A stretch of 64,000 nucleotides of DNA from Vicinamibacterales bacterium (GTDB lineage Bacteria > Acidobacteriota > Vicinamibacteria > Vicinamibacterales > UBA2999). The position numbers and the translations under genes are program-made. Shown here in pieces: positions 52,557 through 61,390 of this stretch (the first letter of the stretch is position 1; the number at the start of each line of letters is the position of its first letter). The notes under the pieces were generated by a model. That model saw only the letters and a program-made list of their open reading frames with translations, did not search any database and was not told the DNA's origin. Location: contig JAWKHS010000011.1 in the NCBI GenBank assembly GCA_041394705.1, positions 62,001 to 126,000 on the forward strand, read 5' to 3'.

Positions 52557-52625
52557 GCGAGCGTCAGGTGCATCATGGCGCGCACGCCCACGGGCAGCGC
52601 GCGCTCGTCGGCGCAGAACCGCGCG

Positions 52626-53063
52626 TCAACTCGCGGCCTTCGTGCCGAGGCAGGTGAAGAACCGGTCGAGCATCATCTTCGACACGCTGCCGACCAGGCG
52701 CTGCCCCAGCCGCGCGATGGTGCCGCCCACGTCCATCGTCCCGGTGACGTCGACGATGGTGGTCCCGCCGTCCTCGCGGAGGGTCACGCGCGACTCGCCG
52801 TTGACGAATCCGTGGCGCCCCGATCCTTCCACCACGAGCCGGTAGGACTCGGGCGCCACCTTGTCGAGCATGGCCACCGTGCCCTCGTAGGAGCCGCTGA
52901 TGGCGGCCACGGCCGCCACCACGCGCGCCTTGTAACGGTCCTCGCCGATCGGCTCGAGGCCCTCGCAGCCGGGGACGCAGGAGGCGACGACGGACGGATC
53001 CATCAGCAACTGCCAGACGCGCTCGCGGCCGGCCTGGAACGTGTAGGTGCCCTCGAGTGTCAT
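52626..53063 (-). CDS. CoxG/SRPBCC-family protein
   Basis: 145 residues of the CoxG-like branch of the START/SRPBCC fold: MTLEGTYTFQAGRERVWQLL (1-20), the mid motif GCEGLEP and DVTGTMDVGGTIARLGQRLV. CoxG assists CO dehydrogenase in carboxidotrophs, but no cox structural genes are nearby and most relatives are lipid- or membrane-associated proteins of unknown role. Here it lies downstream of crtE on the same strand (78 nt), so a role near membrane isoprenoids is possible. CATAAT lies exactly 6 nt before the ATG, so it may have its own leaderless promoter. Confidence 0.82.
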   Translation of the reverse strand: MTLEGTYTFQAGRERVWQLLMDPSVVASCVPGCEGLEPIGEDRYKARVVAAVAAISGSYEGTVAMLDKVAPESYRLVVEGSGRHGFVNGESRVTLREDGGTTIVDVTGTMDVGGTIARLGQRLVGSVSKMMLDRFFTCLGTKAAS

Positions 53064-53069
53064 GCCGTC

Positions 53070-53075
53070 ATTATG
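53070..53075 (-). promoter_or_regulatory. -10-like hexamer of the CoxG-like gene
   Basis: CATAAT on the minus strand, separated by exactly 6 nt from the ATG at 53063. The spacing equals that seen at the kinase-TIR and ABC ATPase genes. Confidence 0.4.
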
Positions 53076-53141
53076 GTGGGACGGGCGGGGACGGCGCAGC
53101 CCGGCGTCGCGGTCGAGCGGCGGCTGGACGAGAGGCCGGAG

Positions 53142-54116
53142 CTACGCCAGCCGCGTGAGGACGCCGGCGGCGAGCCCGGCCAGTTCCGGCGAGGCGACCC
53201 CCGCCGCCTCCAGAGCGTCGAGCGCCTCCGACACGGCGTCGTGGGCCATCGCACGCGCCCGCGCGCACCCGAGCAGCGCGGCGAAGGTCACTTTCCCTGC
53301 GCGGGCGTCCTTCCCCGCCGTCTTGCCCAGCCGCTCGGAGCAGCCTTCCACGTCGAGCACGTCGTCGACGATCTGGAAGGCCAGGCCGACCCGGTCGGCG
53401 AACCGGGCGATGCCGGCCTCCTGCGCGGCGGACGCCCCGCCCATGATGGCGCCCGCGAGCGCCGCCGCCCGGATGAGCCCACCCGTCTTCCGGGCATGCA
53501 TGTCCTTCAGCGCGCACAGGTCGAGTGCGGCGGCAGCGGGCCCACGGCCGTGACCCGTCAGCGCGAGATCGATCGCCTGGCCGCCCACCATGCCCGCGGC
53601 CCCGACGGCCTCGCCGAGCGCGGCGATCACCCGGAGCTTCCGGACGACGAGATCCGGCGCCGCGTCGCCTCCAGGCTCGCGCGCCAGCAGTCCGAAGGCC
53701 TCGGCGAGCAGCCCGTCGCCGACGAGGATCGCGAGCCCTTCCCCGTAGCGGACGTGGACGGTGGGCTGGCCGCGCCGGAGCACGTCGTCGTCCATCGCGG
53801 GCAGGTCGTCGTGCACGAGCGACTGCGTGTGCACGAACTCCACCGCGCAGGCCGCCGGCAGCGCGTGGCGGCGGCGGGCGGCGGCCCCGGCCTCGTCGGC
53901 GCCCGAGGCGAACGCCACCGCGTCCGAGACGGCCAGCGTCAGCAGCGGCCGGAACCGCTTGCCGCCGGCGCCGACCGCATACCGCATCGCCTCGGCCACC
54001 TCCGGCGGACACGCCGGCGGCCGCGGCAGCCAGCCGTCGAGTGCGGCATCGATCTCGGCACGCCGGGCGGCGACGTAGTCCAAGAGGGCGATCTGGTGGC
54101 GGGCGTGGTCGGGCAT
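53142..54116 (-). CDS. crtE: Geranylgeranyl/farnesyl diphosphate synthase
   Basis: 324-residue all-helical trans-isoprenyl diphosphate synthase. The first Asp-rich motif is HDDLPAMDDD (102-111) and the second is IVDDVLD (249-255); both bind Mg2+-diphosphate. GGKRFRPLL (61-69) is the conserved substrate loop. The residues just before the first Asp motif (THTQ-type, here VEFVHTQSLV) and the M-D-D-D spacing match bacterial-type FPP/GGPP synthases, so the exact product length is uncertain. Its position next to crtY-I-B-Z argues for GGPP supply to phytoene synthase. It is on the minus strand with the ABC exporter genes and starts 53 nt after the permease. Confidence 0.9.
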   Translation of the reverse strand: MPDHARHQIALLDYVAARRAEIDAALDGWLPRPPACPPEVAEAMRYAVGAGGKRFRPLLTLAVSDAVAFASGADEAGAAARRRHALPAACAVEFVHTQSLVHDDLPAMDDDVLRRGQPTVHVRYGEGLAILVGDGLLAEAFGLLAREPGGDAAPDLVVRKLRVIAALGEAVGAAGMVGGQAIDLALTGHGRGPAAAALDLCALKDMHARKTGGLIRAAALAGAIMGGASAAQEAGIARFADRVGLAFQIVDDVLDVEGCSERLGKTAGKDARAGKVTFAALLGCARARAMAHDAVSEALDALEAAGVASPELAGLAAGVLTRLA

Positions 54117-54169
54117 GTGACGCTGACTCGGGCCAAGAACCCCCGAGCCCCGCCCGTCATTCCCGGGGA

Positions 54170-55396
54170 TCAGAGGACGGCACGCCGCGCGAACAGGGTC
54201 CGGGCGAGCCCCCACCCCGCCAGGCCCGCGCCCGCGAGCACGGCGGCCGCGAGGGCGGCCTGGACCACGCCGTCACCGCCGCGCGCCGCCGCGGCGAATC
54301 CTTCGATGGCCCAGGCATTCGGGGTGGCCCATCCGGTCTGCTGCAACCACGCCGGCATCAGGAAGCGCGGCACCATGCTGCCGCCGACGGCCGAGGCGAC
54401 GAGCACGGCGATGTGCGAGACGGTGGTCGCCTGGCGCGCGGTGGCGCAGAGGGCGGCCGCGGCCAGGCCCAGGCCGGCCGCCGCGATCGCCAGGCCCGCG
54501 GCGACCGCCGCCCATGCGGGCAGGCTGCCGCCCGGCCACGCGCCGGCGCGGCCCCAGGCGACGCCGAAGATGATGAGGGACTGCCCGAGGCCCTGCAGCA
54601 CGAGGAACGCCGCCCGGCCGTCGACCAGGGCCGTGACGCCTGCCGGTCCGGCCATGGCGCGATCGGCGGCCCCCGACGCCACCAGGTCGTGCAGGCCGGC
54701 GGCCGGCGGCACCGCCGAGAGCAGGACGAAGAGGGCCGCCACGGCCGCCGCGTAATACGCGGCGACGCTCGCCGCCGCCGGGGCCCCGCGCGTGACGCTC
54801 TGCTCGACCAGTGACGTGAAGGCGCCGTCGTCGCTGTCGCCGCTGCTGTCGGCGGCCATCTCGTCGAGCACGGCGTCGGCCTGCGCCCGCTGATCCGGTG
54901 TGAGCGGCACGACGATCTGATTCACGAGGTCCACGGCGCCGCGAAGGGCCGCGTCGGGCAGCGCCGCGAAGTAGGCGTGCTGCACCGCGCCGGCCACGAT
55001 GCCCGCGGCCACGCGCCGGGCCGGATGGGCCACGACGCGGACCGGGGCCGCGCCCTCGCCCGCGAGCGTATCGAGACCGCGGGCCCCCTTTGGTAGCACG
55101 ATGGCAGCGTCCGCCGTACCGCGCACGACCGCGGCGTCGGCCTCAGCGGCCGTGGCGGCCGTGGCCACGATCCGGATCGTCGTTTCGCGGCCGAGCGCCT
55201 CCACCAGCCGCGTCGAGAGTGCCGTGCCCGTTTCGTCCGCCACCGCCACGGACACGCGGAGGTCGTCGCCGGCCGCGCTCGAGAAGATCGCCGCGAACAC
55301 GAGGAAGACCGCCACCGGCAGCGCGAAGCCCATGGCCAGGGCGCCCGGATCACCAGCCAGTGCGCGGAGCTGCGCCCGGCAGACCGCCCACCTCAT
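54170..55396 (-). CDS. ABC-2 type exporter permease
   Basis: 408 residues: one N-terminal helix (about 20-40), a large extracytoplasmic domain (45-205) and five C-terminal helices (about 225-400). This is the NatB/YhaP or ABC-2 layout. The start ATG 55396 overlaps the ATPase stop by 4 nt, so both subunits are made together. The extended in-frame region to 56026 is antisense to nothing useful and overlaps the ATPase gene, so it is rejected. Substrate unknown; the position inside the carotenoid locus suggests a lipid or pigment-related substrate, which is inference. Confidence 0.85.
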   Translation of the reverse strand: MRWAVCRAQLRALAGDPGALAMGFALPVAVFLVFAAIFSSAAGDDLRVSVAVADETGTALSTRLVEALGRETTIRIVATAATAAEADAAVVRGTADAAIVLPKGARGLDTLAGEGAAPVRVVAHPARRVAAGIVAGAVQHAYFAALPDAALRGAVDLVNQIVVPLTPDQRAQADAVLDEMAADSSGDSDDGAFTSLVEQSVTRGAPAAASVAAYYAAAVAALFVLLSAVPPAAGLHDLVASGAADRAMAGPAGVTALVDGRAAFLVLQGLGQSLIIFGVAWGRAGAWPGGSLPAWAAVAAGLAIAAAGLGLAAAALCATARQATTVSHIAVLVASAVGGSMVPRFLMPAWLQQTGWATPNAWAIEGFAAAARGGDGVVQAALAAAVLAGAGLAGWGLARTLFARRAVL

Positions 55397-56343
55397 GACG
55401 CCCCCATCGGCGCCCGGGCCAGCGCCGCCTGGACGGCCGCGTCGAGCGACGGCCGCCGCCAGCGCACGTCGCGCACGGCCACGCCCGCCGCGGCCAGGCG
55501 CGCGTGCAGGGCCCGGAGGTCGGTGCTCGTCGCGCCTTCGGGCCGTACCCACTGGCCGCCGGGTTCGGGCGAGAACCCGTCGGCCTCGAACACGCCGGCC
55601 GGGCTCGCGCCCTCGGTCGTCACCACCACGTCGCCGCCCGGCGCGCAGAAGCGCGCCACCAGGGCATCGACGGTACCGGACGCCACGGGACGGCCGCGCT
55701 GCATCACCGTGACCGACGTCGCCACCGCCGCGGCGTCGTCGAGTTCGTGGGTGGCCAGCAGCACACCCGTGCCCCGGCCGCAGAGGTCCGCGAGCAGTCC
55801 GTGGAGGTACACGCGCGCCTCGCGGTCGATCCCCACCGTGGGCTCGTCCAGCACCAGCACGGCCGGTTCGTGCAGCAGCGCCGCCAGCAGGTTCACCCGG
55901 CGCCGCATGCCGCCCGACAGCGTGTCCGGCCGCGCGCCGGCGCGATCCGTCAGCCCCGCCCAGGCCAGGCCGCGCGCGATGCGGTCGTCGAGCGCTCCAC
56001 GCGGCGCGCCCGCGAGCGCCCCCCACAGCCGGAGGTTGTCGCGCACCGACAGGTGCGGGTCGAGCGCGATGTCCTGGGGGACCAGCCCCAGCCGTCCCGC
56101 GCGCCGCGCCGCGGCGCCGTCGAGGCCGCCCATCGCGATCGTCCCGGCGTCGAGCGCCAGCCGACCGCCGATGGCACGCACCAACGACGACTTGCCGGCG
56201 CCGTTGGGACCGGCCACCACGACGAGCGCGCCCGCGGCCACGTCGAGGTCCACGCCGTCGAGCACCAGGCGCGGGCCGAGACGTCTCGTCGCGCCACGCA
56301 CGGCGAGCGCGAGCGGCGTCGGCACGGCGGACGCTGGCGACAC
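55393..56343 (-). CDS. ABC transporter ATP-binding protein
   Basis: 316 residues. Walker A is GPNGAGKS (45-52), the Q-loop is LVPQD (about 88-92), the signature is LSGGMRRR (about 141-148) and Walker B is VLVLDEPT (about 162-169) with H-loop His in THELD (about 196). The C-terminal extension (about 225-316, ending RAPMGAS) is typical of DrrA/NatA-like drug or lipid exporters. The start is GTG 56343; TATACT lies exactly 6 nt upstream on the coding strand. It is the first gene of the exporter pair and divergent from crtY. Confidence 0.93.
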   Translation of the reverse strand: MSPASAVPTPLALAVRGATRRLGPRLVLDGVDLDVAAGALVVVAGPNGAGKSSLVRAIGGRLALDAGTIAMGGLDGAAARRAGRLGLVPQDIALDPHLSVRDNLRLWGALAGAPRGALDDRIARGLAWAGLTDRAGARPDTLSGGMRRRVNLLAALLHEPAVLVLDEPTVGIDREARVYLHGLLADLCGRGTGVLLATHELDDAAAVATSVTVMQRGRPVASGTVDALVARFCAPGGDVVVTTEGASPAGVFEADGFSPEPGGQWVRPEGATSTDLRALHARLAAAGVAVRDVRWRRPSLDAAVQAALARAPMGAS

Positions 56344-56349
56344 GCGCTC

Positions 56350-56355
56350 AGTATA
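56350..56355 (-). promoter_or_regulatory. -10 element of the ABC exporter operon
   Basis: TATACT on the minus strand, exactly 6 nt before the GTG at 56343, in the 65-nt gap between the divergent exporter and crtY operons. The same AT-rich block reads TATAGA on the plus strand, so it might serve both directions. Confidence 0.5.
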
Positions 56356-56408
56356 GAGAACCGGTGCGGACGGCCCCCGGGGACCGCGTGATAGGCTCGC
56401 GCCACGGA

Positions 56409-57533
56409 ATGTTTGACGCAGTGATCGTGGGCGGCGGTCTCGCCGGCAGCCTCGCCGCCTGGCGGCTGCACCACGCCCGGCCGGACCTCAGGCTCCTCCT
56501 GCTCGAAGCCGGACCGGCGCTCGGCGGCAACCACACGTGGTCGTGCCACGCCACGGACCTTCCGGCAGCGGCCCTCGACTGGCTCGCCCCGGCCATGGCC
56601 GCGCGGTGGCCGGCGCACCGCGTGGCGTTCCCGGCCTTCACGCGCACGCTGGACGGCGCCTACTGCAGCCTCACGTCGGCGCGGCTCCACGGCGCGGTCA
56701 CGGCCGCGCTCGGCGCGAGCGTGCGCTGCGGCTCCCCGGTGGACCGCGTGACGCCGACGACGGCGTTCCTCGCCGACGGGTCGGCCGTGGAGGGCCGGGT
56801 GGTGATCGACGCGCGCGGCGCCACCGCCCTCGACCTGCCGCTGGGATGGCAGACCTTCCTGGGACAGGAGATCGAGTGCGCGCGTCCGCACGGCGTCGAG
56901 ACGCCCCTGGTGATGGACGCCGCGGTGCCGCAGGACGGCGCGTTCAAGTTCATCTACGTCCTGCCCTTCTCGCCCACGCGCCTGCTCGTCGAGGACACCT
57001 CGTACGCCGACACGCCGGGCGTGGACGAGGCCGCCGCACGCCGCGCCATCACCGCCTACGTGAACCGCCACGGCTGGTCCGTGGCGCAGGTCGTGCGCGA
57101 GGAGGCAGGCGCGCTGCCGATTCCCCTGGGCGGCTCGATCGAGGCCTTCTGGAGTGGCGACCAACCGCGGATCGGCATGCGGGCGGGGCTCTTCCATCCG
57201 ACCACCGGCTACTCCCTGCCGGATGCGGTGGCGACGGCCGACGCGCTGGCCGCGATGGATCTCGACGCTCCGGAGCGCGTCTATTCAGGGGTGCGGACAC
57301 TGGCGGAACGACGATGGCGGGAGCGGGGGTTCTTCCGGCTGCTGAACCGCTGGCTGTTCCGGGCGGCCGCCCCGGAGGCCCGGGCCGAGGTGCTCGCGCT
57401 CTTCTACCGGCACCCCGCCGACCTCATCGCGCGGTTCTACGCCGGACGTCTCACGACGGCCGACAAGCTGCGTCTGCTCACGGGGAGACCGCCCGTGCCC
57501 GTCCTGCGCGCCCTGGCGCACCTGTGGGAGTGA
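56409..57533 (+). CDS. crtY: Lycopene beta-cyclase
   Basis: 374-residue CrtY-type flavoprotein, which closes both ends of lycopene to give beta-carotene at the membrane. The FAD motif VIVGGGLAGSLAAWRL starts at residue 5. GNHTWSC (about 42-48) and the mid-block RLLVEDTSYAD (about 195-205) are CrtY hallmarks, as is FHPTTGYSLPDAV (about 262-274). ATG 56409 is preferred over an in-frame upstream ATG at 56364, which would add 15 residues before the FAD motif. It is the first gene of crtY-I-B-Z; its TGA overlaps the crtI GTG. Confidence 0.95.
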   Translation: MFDAVIVGGGLAGSLAAWRLHHARPDLRLLLLEAGPALGGNHTWSCHATDLPAAALDWLAPAMAARWPAHRVAFPAFTRTLDGAYCSLTSARLHGAVTAALGASVRCGSPVDRVTPTTAFLADGSAVEGRVVIDARGATALDLPLGWQTFLGQEIECARPHGVETPLVMDAAVPQDGAFKFIYVLPFSPTRLLVEDTSYADTPGVDEAAARRAITAYVNRHGWSVAQVVREEAGALPIPLGGSIEAFWSGDQPRIGMRAGLFHPTTGYSLPDAVATADALAAMDLDAPERVYSGVRTLAERRWRERGFFRLLNRWLFRAAAPEARAEVLALFYRHPADLIARFYAGRLTTADKLRLLTGRPPVPVLRALAHLWE

Positions 57534-59044
57534 CCAGCGTGGCCGCCGCGGCTCCCACGGTCGCCGTCATCGGCAGCGGCTTCGGCGGACTCGCGCTCGC
57601 GATCCGCCTCCAGGCCGCGGGCCTGCGCACGGTCCTGCTCGAGGCCCGCGACAAGCCCGGCGGCCGCGCCTACGTCTACGAGGATCGCGGCTTCACCTTC
57701 GACGCCGGGCCCACCGTCATCACGGCGCCGGACTGCCTCGAGGAACTCTTCGCCCTGGCGGGCGAACGCATGGCCGATTCCGTGGATCTCCTGCCGGTGA
57801 TGCCGTTCTATCGCCTGTTCTGGGAGGATGGCCACACGTTCGACTACTCGAACGACCTCGACGCGGTGACGCGCCAGATGGCGGCGCGGTGCCCGGAGGA
57901 CGTGGAGGGCTACCGGCGCTTCCTCGCCTACGCGGAAGACGTCTTCGCCGAGGGCTACACGAAGCTCGCCCACGTCCCCTTCCTGGATCTCTGGAGCATG
58001 GTGCGGGCCGCACCGCAGCTCGTCCGGCTCGAGGCCTACAGGACGGTGTACGACGTCGTCAGCCGCTACATCCGCGACGACCACCACCGGCAGGCGTTCA
58101 GCTTCCACTCGCTGCTGGTCGGCGGCAACCCGTTCGCCACCTCGTCGATCTACACGCTCATCCACGTGCTCGAGCGCACCTGGGGTGTGACGTTCCCGCG
58201 GGGCGGGACGGGCGCGCTGGTGCGGGCCCTCGTCGCGCTCTTCGAGCGGCTCGGCGGCACGCTGCGCCTGTCGACGCCGGTGGATCGCATCCTGACGGAG
58301 GGCGGCAGGGTGACGGGCGTCCGCACCGCGGCCGGCGAGGTGCTGCCGGTGGCGGCCGTGGCGAGCAACGCCGACGTGGTCCACACCTACAAGTCGCTGC
58401 TCGGCCACGATCCGCGCGGCCGATCGGCGGCGGCCTCGCTCGAGCGCAAGCGCTTCAGCATGTCGCTCTTCCTCGTCTACTTCGGCACCCGGCGGCGTCA
58501 TCCGCACCTGGCGCACCACAACGTGCTGTTCGGCCCGCGCTACCGCGAGCTGCTCGCCGACATCTTCGACACCGGCACCCTCGCCGACGACTTCTCCCTC
58601 TACCTGCACGCGCCGACGCTGTCGGACCCGTCGCTGGCGCCCGAGGGCTGCGAGGCCTTCTACGTCCTCTCGCCCGTACCGCACCTCGGCACCGGCCGCG
58701 GCATCGACTGGACCGTCGAGGGCCCCCGCTACGCCGACCGCATCCTGCGCTACCTGGAGGCGCGCTACATCCCGCACCTGCGCGAAGACCTCGTCACCCA
58801 GCGGATCTTCACGCCCCTGGACTTCAAGACCGAGCTCCACGCGCACGAGGGATCGGCGTTCTCGCTCGAGCCGGTGCTGACGCAGAGCGCCTGGTTCCGC
58901 GTCCACAACCGCGACGACCGGCTGCCGAACCTCTACTTCGTCGGCGCCGGCACGCACCCGGGCGCCGGGGTGCCGGGTGTCGTGAACTCGGCGACGGCGA
59001 CGGCCGGCCTGATGATCGCGGACCTGCAGGGACGGCGGCCGTGA
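57530..59044 (+). CDS. crtI: Phytoene desaturase
   Basis: 504 residues from GTG 57530, which overlaps the crtY stop (GTGA). CrtI oxidises phytoene stepwise to lycopene with FAD. The N-terminal FAD motif is VIGSGFGGLALAIRLQ (about 12-27), then GGRAYVYEDRGFTFDAGPT (about 44-62). The C-terminal motif YFVGAGTHPGAGVPGVVNSA (about 468-487) is the carotenoid desaturase signature. It was chosen over the long upstream extension because that frame is antisense/shadow to crtY. The stop overlaps crtB by 4 nt. Confidence 0.96.
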   Translation: MTSVAAAAPTVAVIGSGFGGLALAIRLQAAGLRTVLLEARDKPGGRAYVYEDRGFTFDAGPTVITAPDCLEELFALAGERMADSVDLLPVMPFYRLFWEDGHTFDYSNDLDAVTRQMAARCPEDVEGYRRFLAYAEDVFAEGYTKLAHVPFLDLWSMVRAAPQLVRLEAYRTVYDVVSRYIRDDHHRQAFSFHSLLVGGNPFATSSIYTLIHVLERTWGVTFPRGGTGALVRALVALFERLGGTLRLSTPVDRILTEGGRVTGVRTAAGEVLPVAAVASNADVVHTYKSLLGHDPRGRSAAASLERKRFSMSLFLVYFGTRRRHPHLAHHNVLFGPRYRELLADIFDTGTLADDFSLYLHAPTLSDPSLAPEGCEAFYVLSPVPHLGTGRGIDWTVEGPRYADRILRYLEARYIPHLREDLVTQRIFTPLDFKTELHAHEGSAFSLEPVLTQSAWFRVHNRDDRLPNLYFVGAGTHPGAGVPGVVNSATATAGLMIADLQGRRP

Positions 59045-60006
59045 ACGCCCCGGGCGCGCCGGCGGCGCCGGGGCCTGCCGGGCGCGGCGCGGCCATCCGT
59101 GCCGGCTCGCAGAGCTTCGCCCTGGCCTCCCGCCTGTTCGATCCGGCCACGCGGGATCTCGTGTGGGACCTCTACGCCTGGTGCCGCCACTGCGACGACG
59201 TGGTGGACGGCCAGACCTTCGGTCACGACGCCGGGCCCGTGGCCGACCGGGCGGGCCGGCTCGATCGCCTGCGCGCGGGTACCGAGGCCGCCTTCGACGG
59301 CACCGCCGATCCCGCCGATCCCTTCGGCGCGCTCGGCCGCGTCGTGGCCGCCACGGGCCTGCCGCGACGTCTGGCCGACGACCACCTCGCGGGGTTCGCG
59401 ATGGACGCCGCCGGGCGCCGCTACGCCGCCGTCGACGACACGCTCGACTACTGCTACCACGTGGCCGGGGTCGTCGGCCTGATGATGGCGTGGGTGATGG
59501 GGGTCCGGGATCCGTCGGTGCTGCTGCGCGCGTCGGATCTGGGGCTGGCGTTCCAGTTGAGCAACATCGCGCGCGACGTCGGGGACGACCTCCGCCACGG
59601 GCGCGTCTACGTGCCCGCAACCTGGCTGGAGGAGGCCGGCGTCGCGCTCACGCCAGGCCTTCCGCTCGACCGCGCGCACGCCGCCCGGGTGGCGCCGGCG
59701 GCCGCCCGGCTCGTGGCCGAGGCCGAGCGCTACTACGACTCGGCATGGCACGGCGTGCCGTACCTTCCGTTCCGATCGGCCTGGGCCGTCGCCACGGCGC
59801 GCCTGGTCTACCGGGACATCGGCCGCGCCGTCGTGCACCGGGGCGCCGACGCCTGGGCGACGCGCACCGTCGTCTCCACCCCGCGCAAGCTCGCGCGGCT
59901 CGTGGAGGCAGGCCTCTCCGCCGGATGGGGAACCGCGCGCGGCGGCCGGCCCGGACCGCCACGCGACGGCCTCTTCACGCCGCCCGCGGTGGCCGTGCTA
60001 GGGTGA
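59041..60006 (+). CDS. crtB: Phytoene synthase
   Basis: 321 residues from GTG 59041, overlapping the crtI stop. It condenses two GGPP to phytoene. Both Asp-rich Mg2+ sites are present: DDVVD (about 51-55) and N-I-A-R-D-V-G-D-D (about 174-182). YCYHVAGVVGLMM (about 138-150) is the squalene/phytoene synthase signature. The C-terminal 40 residues are Pro/Gly-rich and probably disordered. crtZ begins 5 nt after its stop. Confidence 0.95.
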   Translation: MNAPGAPAAPGPAGRGAAIRAGSQSFALASRLFDPATRDLVWDLYAWCRHCDDVVDGQTFGHDAGPVADRAGRLDRLRAGTEAAFDGTADPADPFGALGRVVAATGLPRRLADDHLAGFAMDAAGRRYAAVDDTLDYCYHVAGVVGLMMAWVMGVRDPSVLLRASDLGLAFQLSNIARDVGDDLRHGRVYVPATWLEEAGVALTPGLPLDRAHAARVAPAAARLVAEAERYYDSAWHGVPYLPFRSAWAVATARLVYRDIGRAVVHRGADAWATRTVVSTPRKLARLVEAGLSAGWGTARGGRPGPPRDGLFTPPAVAVLG

Positions 60007-60011
60007 GGCCG

Positions 60012-60455
60012 ATGTCGTGGTGGGCGTTCGCCGCGTGGTTCCTGCTGGCGCTGGTCGCCATGGAGGGCGTGGCCTACCTCACGCACCGGTTCCTGATGCA
60101 CGGACCGTTGTGGTTCCTCCACCGTTCGCACCACGTCCCGCACGACGGCGGCTGGGAGTGGAACGACCTGTTCGGGATCCTGTTCGCCGTGCCGTCGATC
60201 CTCTTCATCGACGCGGGCGTGAACGCGGGCGGGTCGTGGATGCTGCCCGTCGGCCTGGGGATGACCGGGTACGGGGCGCTGTACGTCGTGTTCCACGACG
60301 TCGTCGTCCATCGGCGGATCCGCCTCCGGCACGTGCCGCAGTGGCCGTACTTGCGGCGGATCATCATGGCGCACCTGGTCCACCACAAGACGCACGGCCG
60401 GGACGGCGCGCAGTCGTTCGGGTTCCTGTGGGCCCCGAGAGACGTGGTGAAGTAG
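60012..60455 (+). CDS. crtZ: Beta-carotene hydroxylase
   Basis: 147-residue di-iron membrane hydroxylase that adds 3-OH groups to beta-carotene, giving zeaxanthin via cryptoxanthin. All four His boxes are visible: HRFLMH (about 25-30), HRSHH (about 37-41), HDVVVH (about 94-99) and HLVHHKTHG (about 120-128). Three or four membrane helices surround them. It completes the pathway, so the expected end product of the locus is zeaxanthin; no glycosyltransferase or ketolase is nearby. Confidence 0.95.
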   Translation: MSWWAFAAWFLLALVAMEGVAYLTHRFLMHGPLWFLHRSHHVPHDGGWEWNDLFGILFAVPSILFIDAGVNAGGSWMLPVGLGMTGYGALYVVFHDVVVHRRIRLRHVPQWPYLRRIIMAHLVHHKTHGRDGAQSFGFLWAPRDVVK

Positions 60456-60536
60456 CTCGCCCACCAACGGGGGGCGGCGGCAGCTCCCGGCCCTCAGCGC
60501 GGCGCCACGCGGCAATGCGCTCGTCGCCGCTCCGCC

Positions 60537-61268
60537 TCAGGGGCGAACGACCACCGTCTTCGTCAGGTCGCAGCGCGCGGGCAGGCCGGCCTCTTCGGGC
60601 GGCACGTCGCCGAGGTAGCAGCCGGGCACCAGATAGAACGGCTTGCGCGTGACGGGCGCGGCAGGCGGGGCCACGGCGGCAGGAGGTGGCGGCGCCATCG
60701 CGTCGGGCTCGAGCGCGCGACGGAGGGTGACGCCGCCCCCGGCATCGACGCGCACCGTCACGTCGATGCCGCGGTAGCCGGCCGCCTGGATCTCCACGCG
60801 ATGGAGACCCGCGGGGAGTGCGAGCGCCCCCCCCAGGTCGAGCATCGTCCCCACGAGCGCGCCGTCCAGGTGCACCTCGGCGGCGCGGGGTTCCACGTCC
60901 AGCCACAACGTGCCCGTGGGCGCCGGCAAGGCGTCGGCCGGCGGCGGCGGAGCAGGCTCCGGGACGTAGGCGGGCACGACGTAGATGGTGTTCCCGCGAT
61001 TCGGCCGGACACCGCGGCGGCCGCCGTGATGCCGCGAGCCCCTCGGCGTCGGTTCGGCCGCCTGCCGCGCACCGGCGTCGGGTGCTGGCAGCCCGAGGGG
61101 CGCGAGCGTGGGCGTGATGTCGGGCAGGGCCAGCCCGATCGGCGCCAGGGGCGGCACCTCGGACAGCCGGGGACCGGACGAACGCGCGGCCGACGAGTCG
61201 CCGCGAGGCGACTGTGCGCCGGCCAGCGCGGGCACCACCACGAGCAGCGCCGCGATCAGAAGACGCAT
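60537..61268 (-). CDS. Secreted PEGA-domain protein
   Basis: 243 residues. Signal peptide about 1-18 (RLLIAALLVVVPALAGA). A Pro/Ala-rich disordered region (20-125) leads to one PEGA domain (about 126-195: GTLWLDVEPRAAEVHLDGAL, PAGLHRVEIQAAGY), a small surface beta-sandwich. The C-terminal part has two Cys (CYLGDV and ARCDLT) and a short basic end. A GGGAGGG site lies 4 nt before the ATG at 61268 and a TATAGT -10 candidate 16 nt before it. The upstream in-frame extension to 62657 is shadow sequence and was rejected. Confidence 0.78.
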   Translation of the reverse strand: MRLLIAALLVVVPALAGAQSPRGDSSAARSSGPRLSEVPPLAPIGLALPDITPTLAPLGLPAPDAGARQAAEPTPRGSRHHGGRRGVRPNRGNTIYVVPAYVPEPAPPPPADALPAPTGTLWLDVEPRAAEVHLDGALVGTMLDLGGALALPAGLHRVEIQAAGYRGIDVTVRVDAGGGVTLRRALEPDAMAPPPPAAVAPPAAPVTRKPFYLVPGCYLGDVPPEEAGLPARCDLTKTVVVRP

Positions 61269-61284
61269 TGGCCCTCCCGACGCC

Positions 61285-61290
61285 ACTATA
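61285..61290 (-). promoter_or_regulatory. -10 element of the PEGA gene
   Basis: TATAGT on the minus strand, 16 nt before the ATG and just upstream of the GGGAGGG ribosome-binding site, giving a very short leader. Confidence 0.45.
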
Positions 61291-61390
61291 CCGTCGGGAC
61301 CGCGGACTGACGAGCGCCGGGGGCGTCGTCTGCCGGGATCCGCGCGGCGCCGCGTCGAGCGCCGCGCTGCCCACCGGGCCGGATGCCGGG

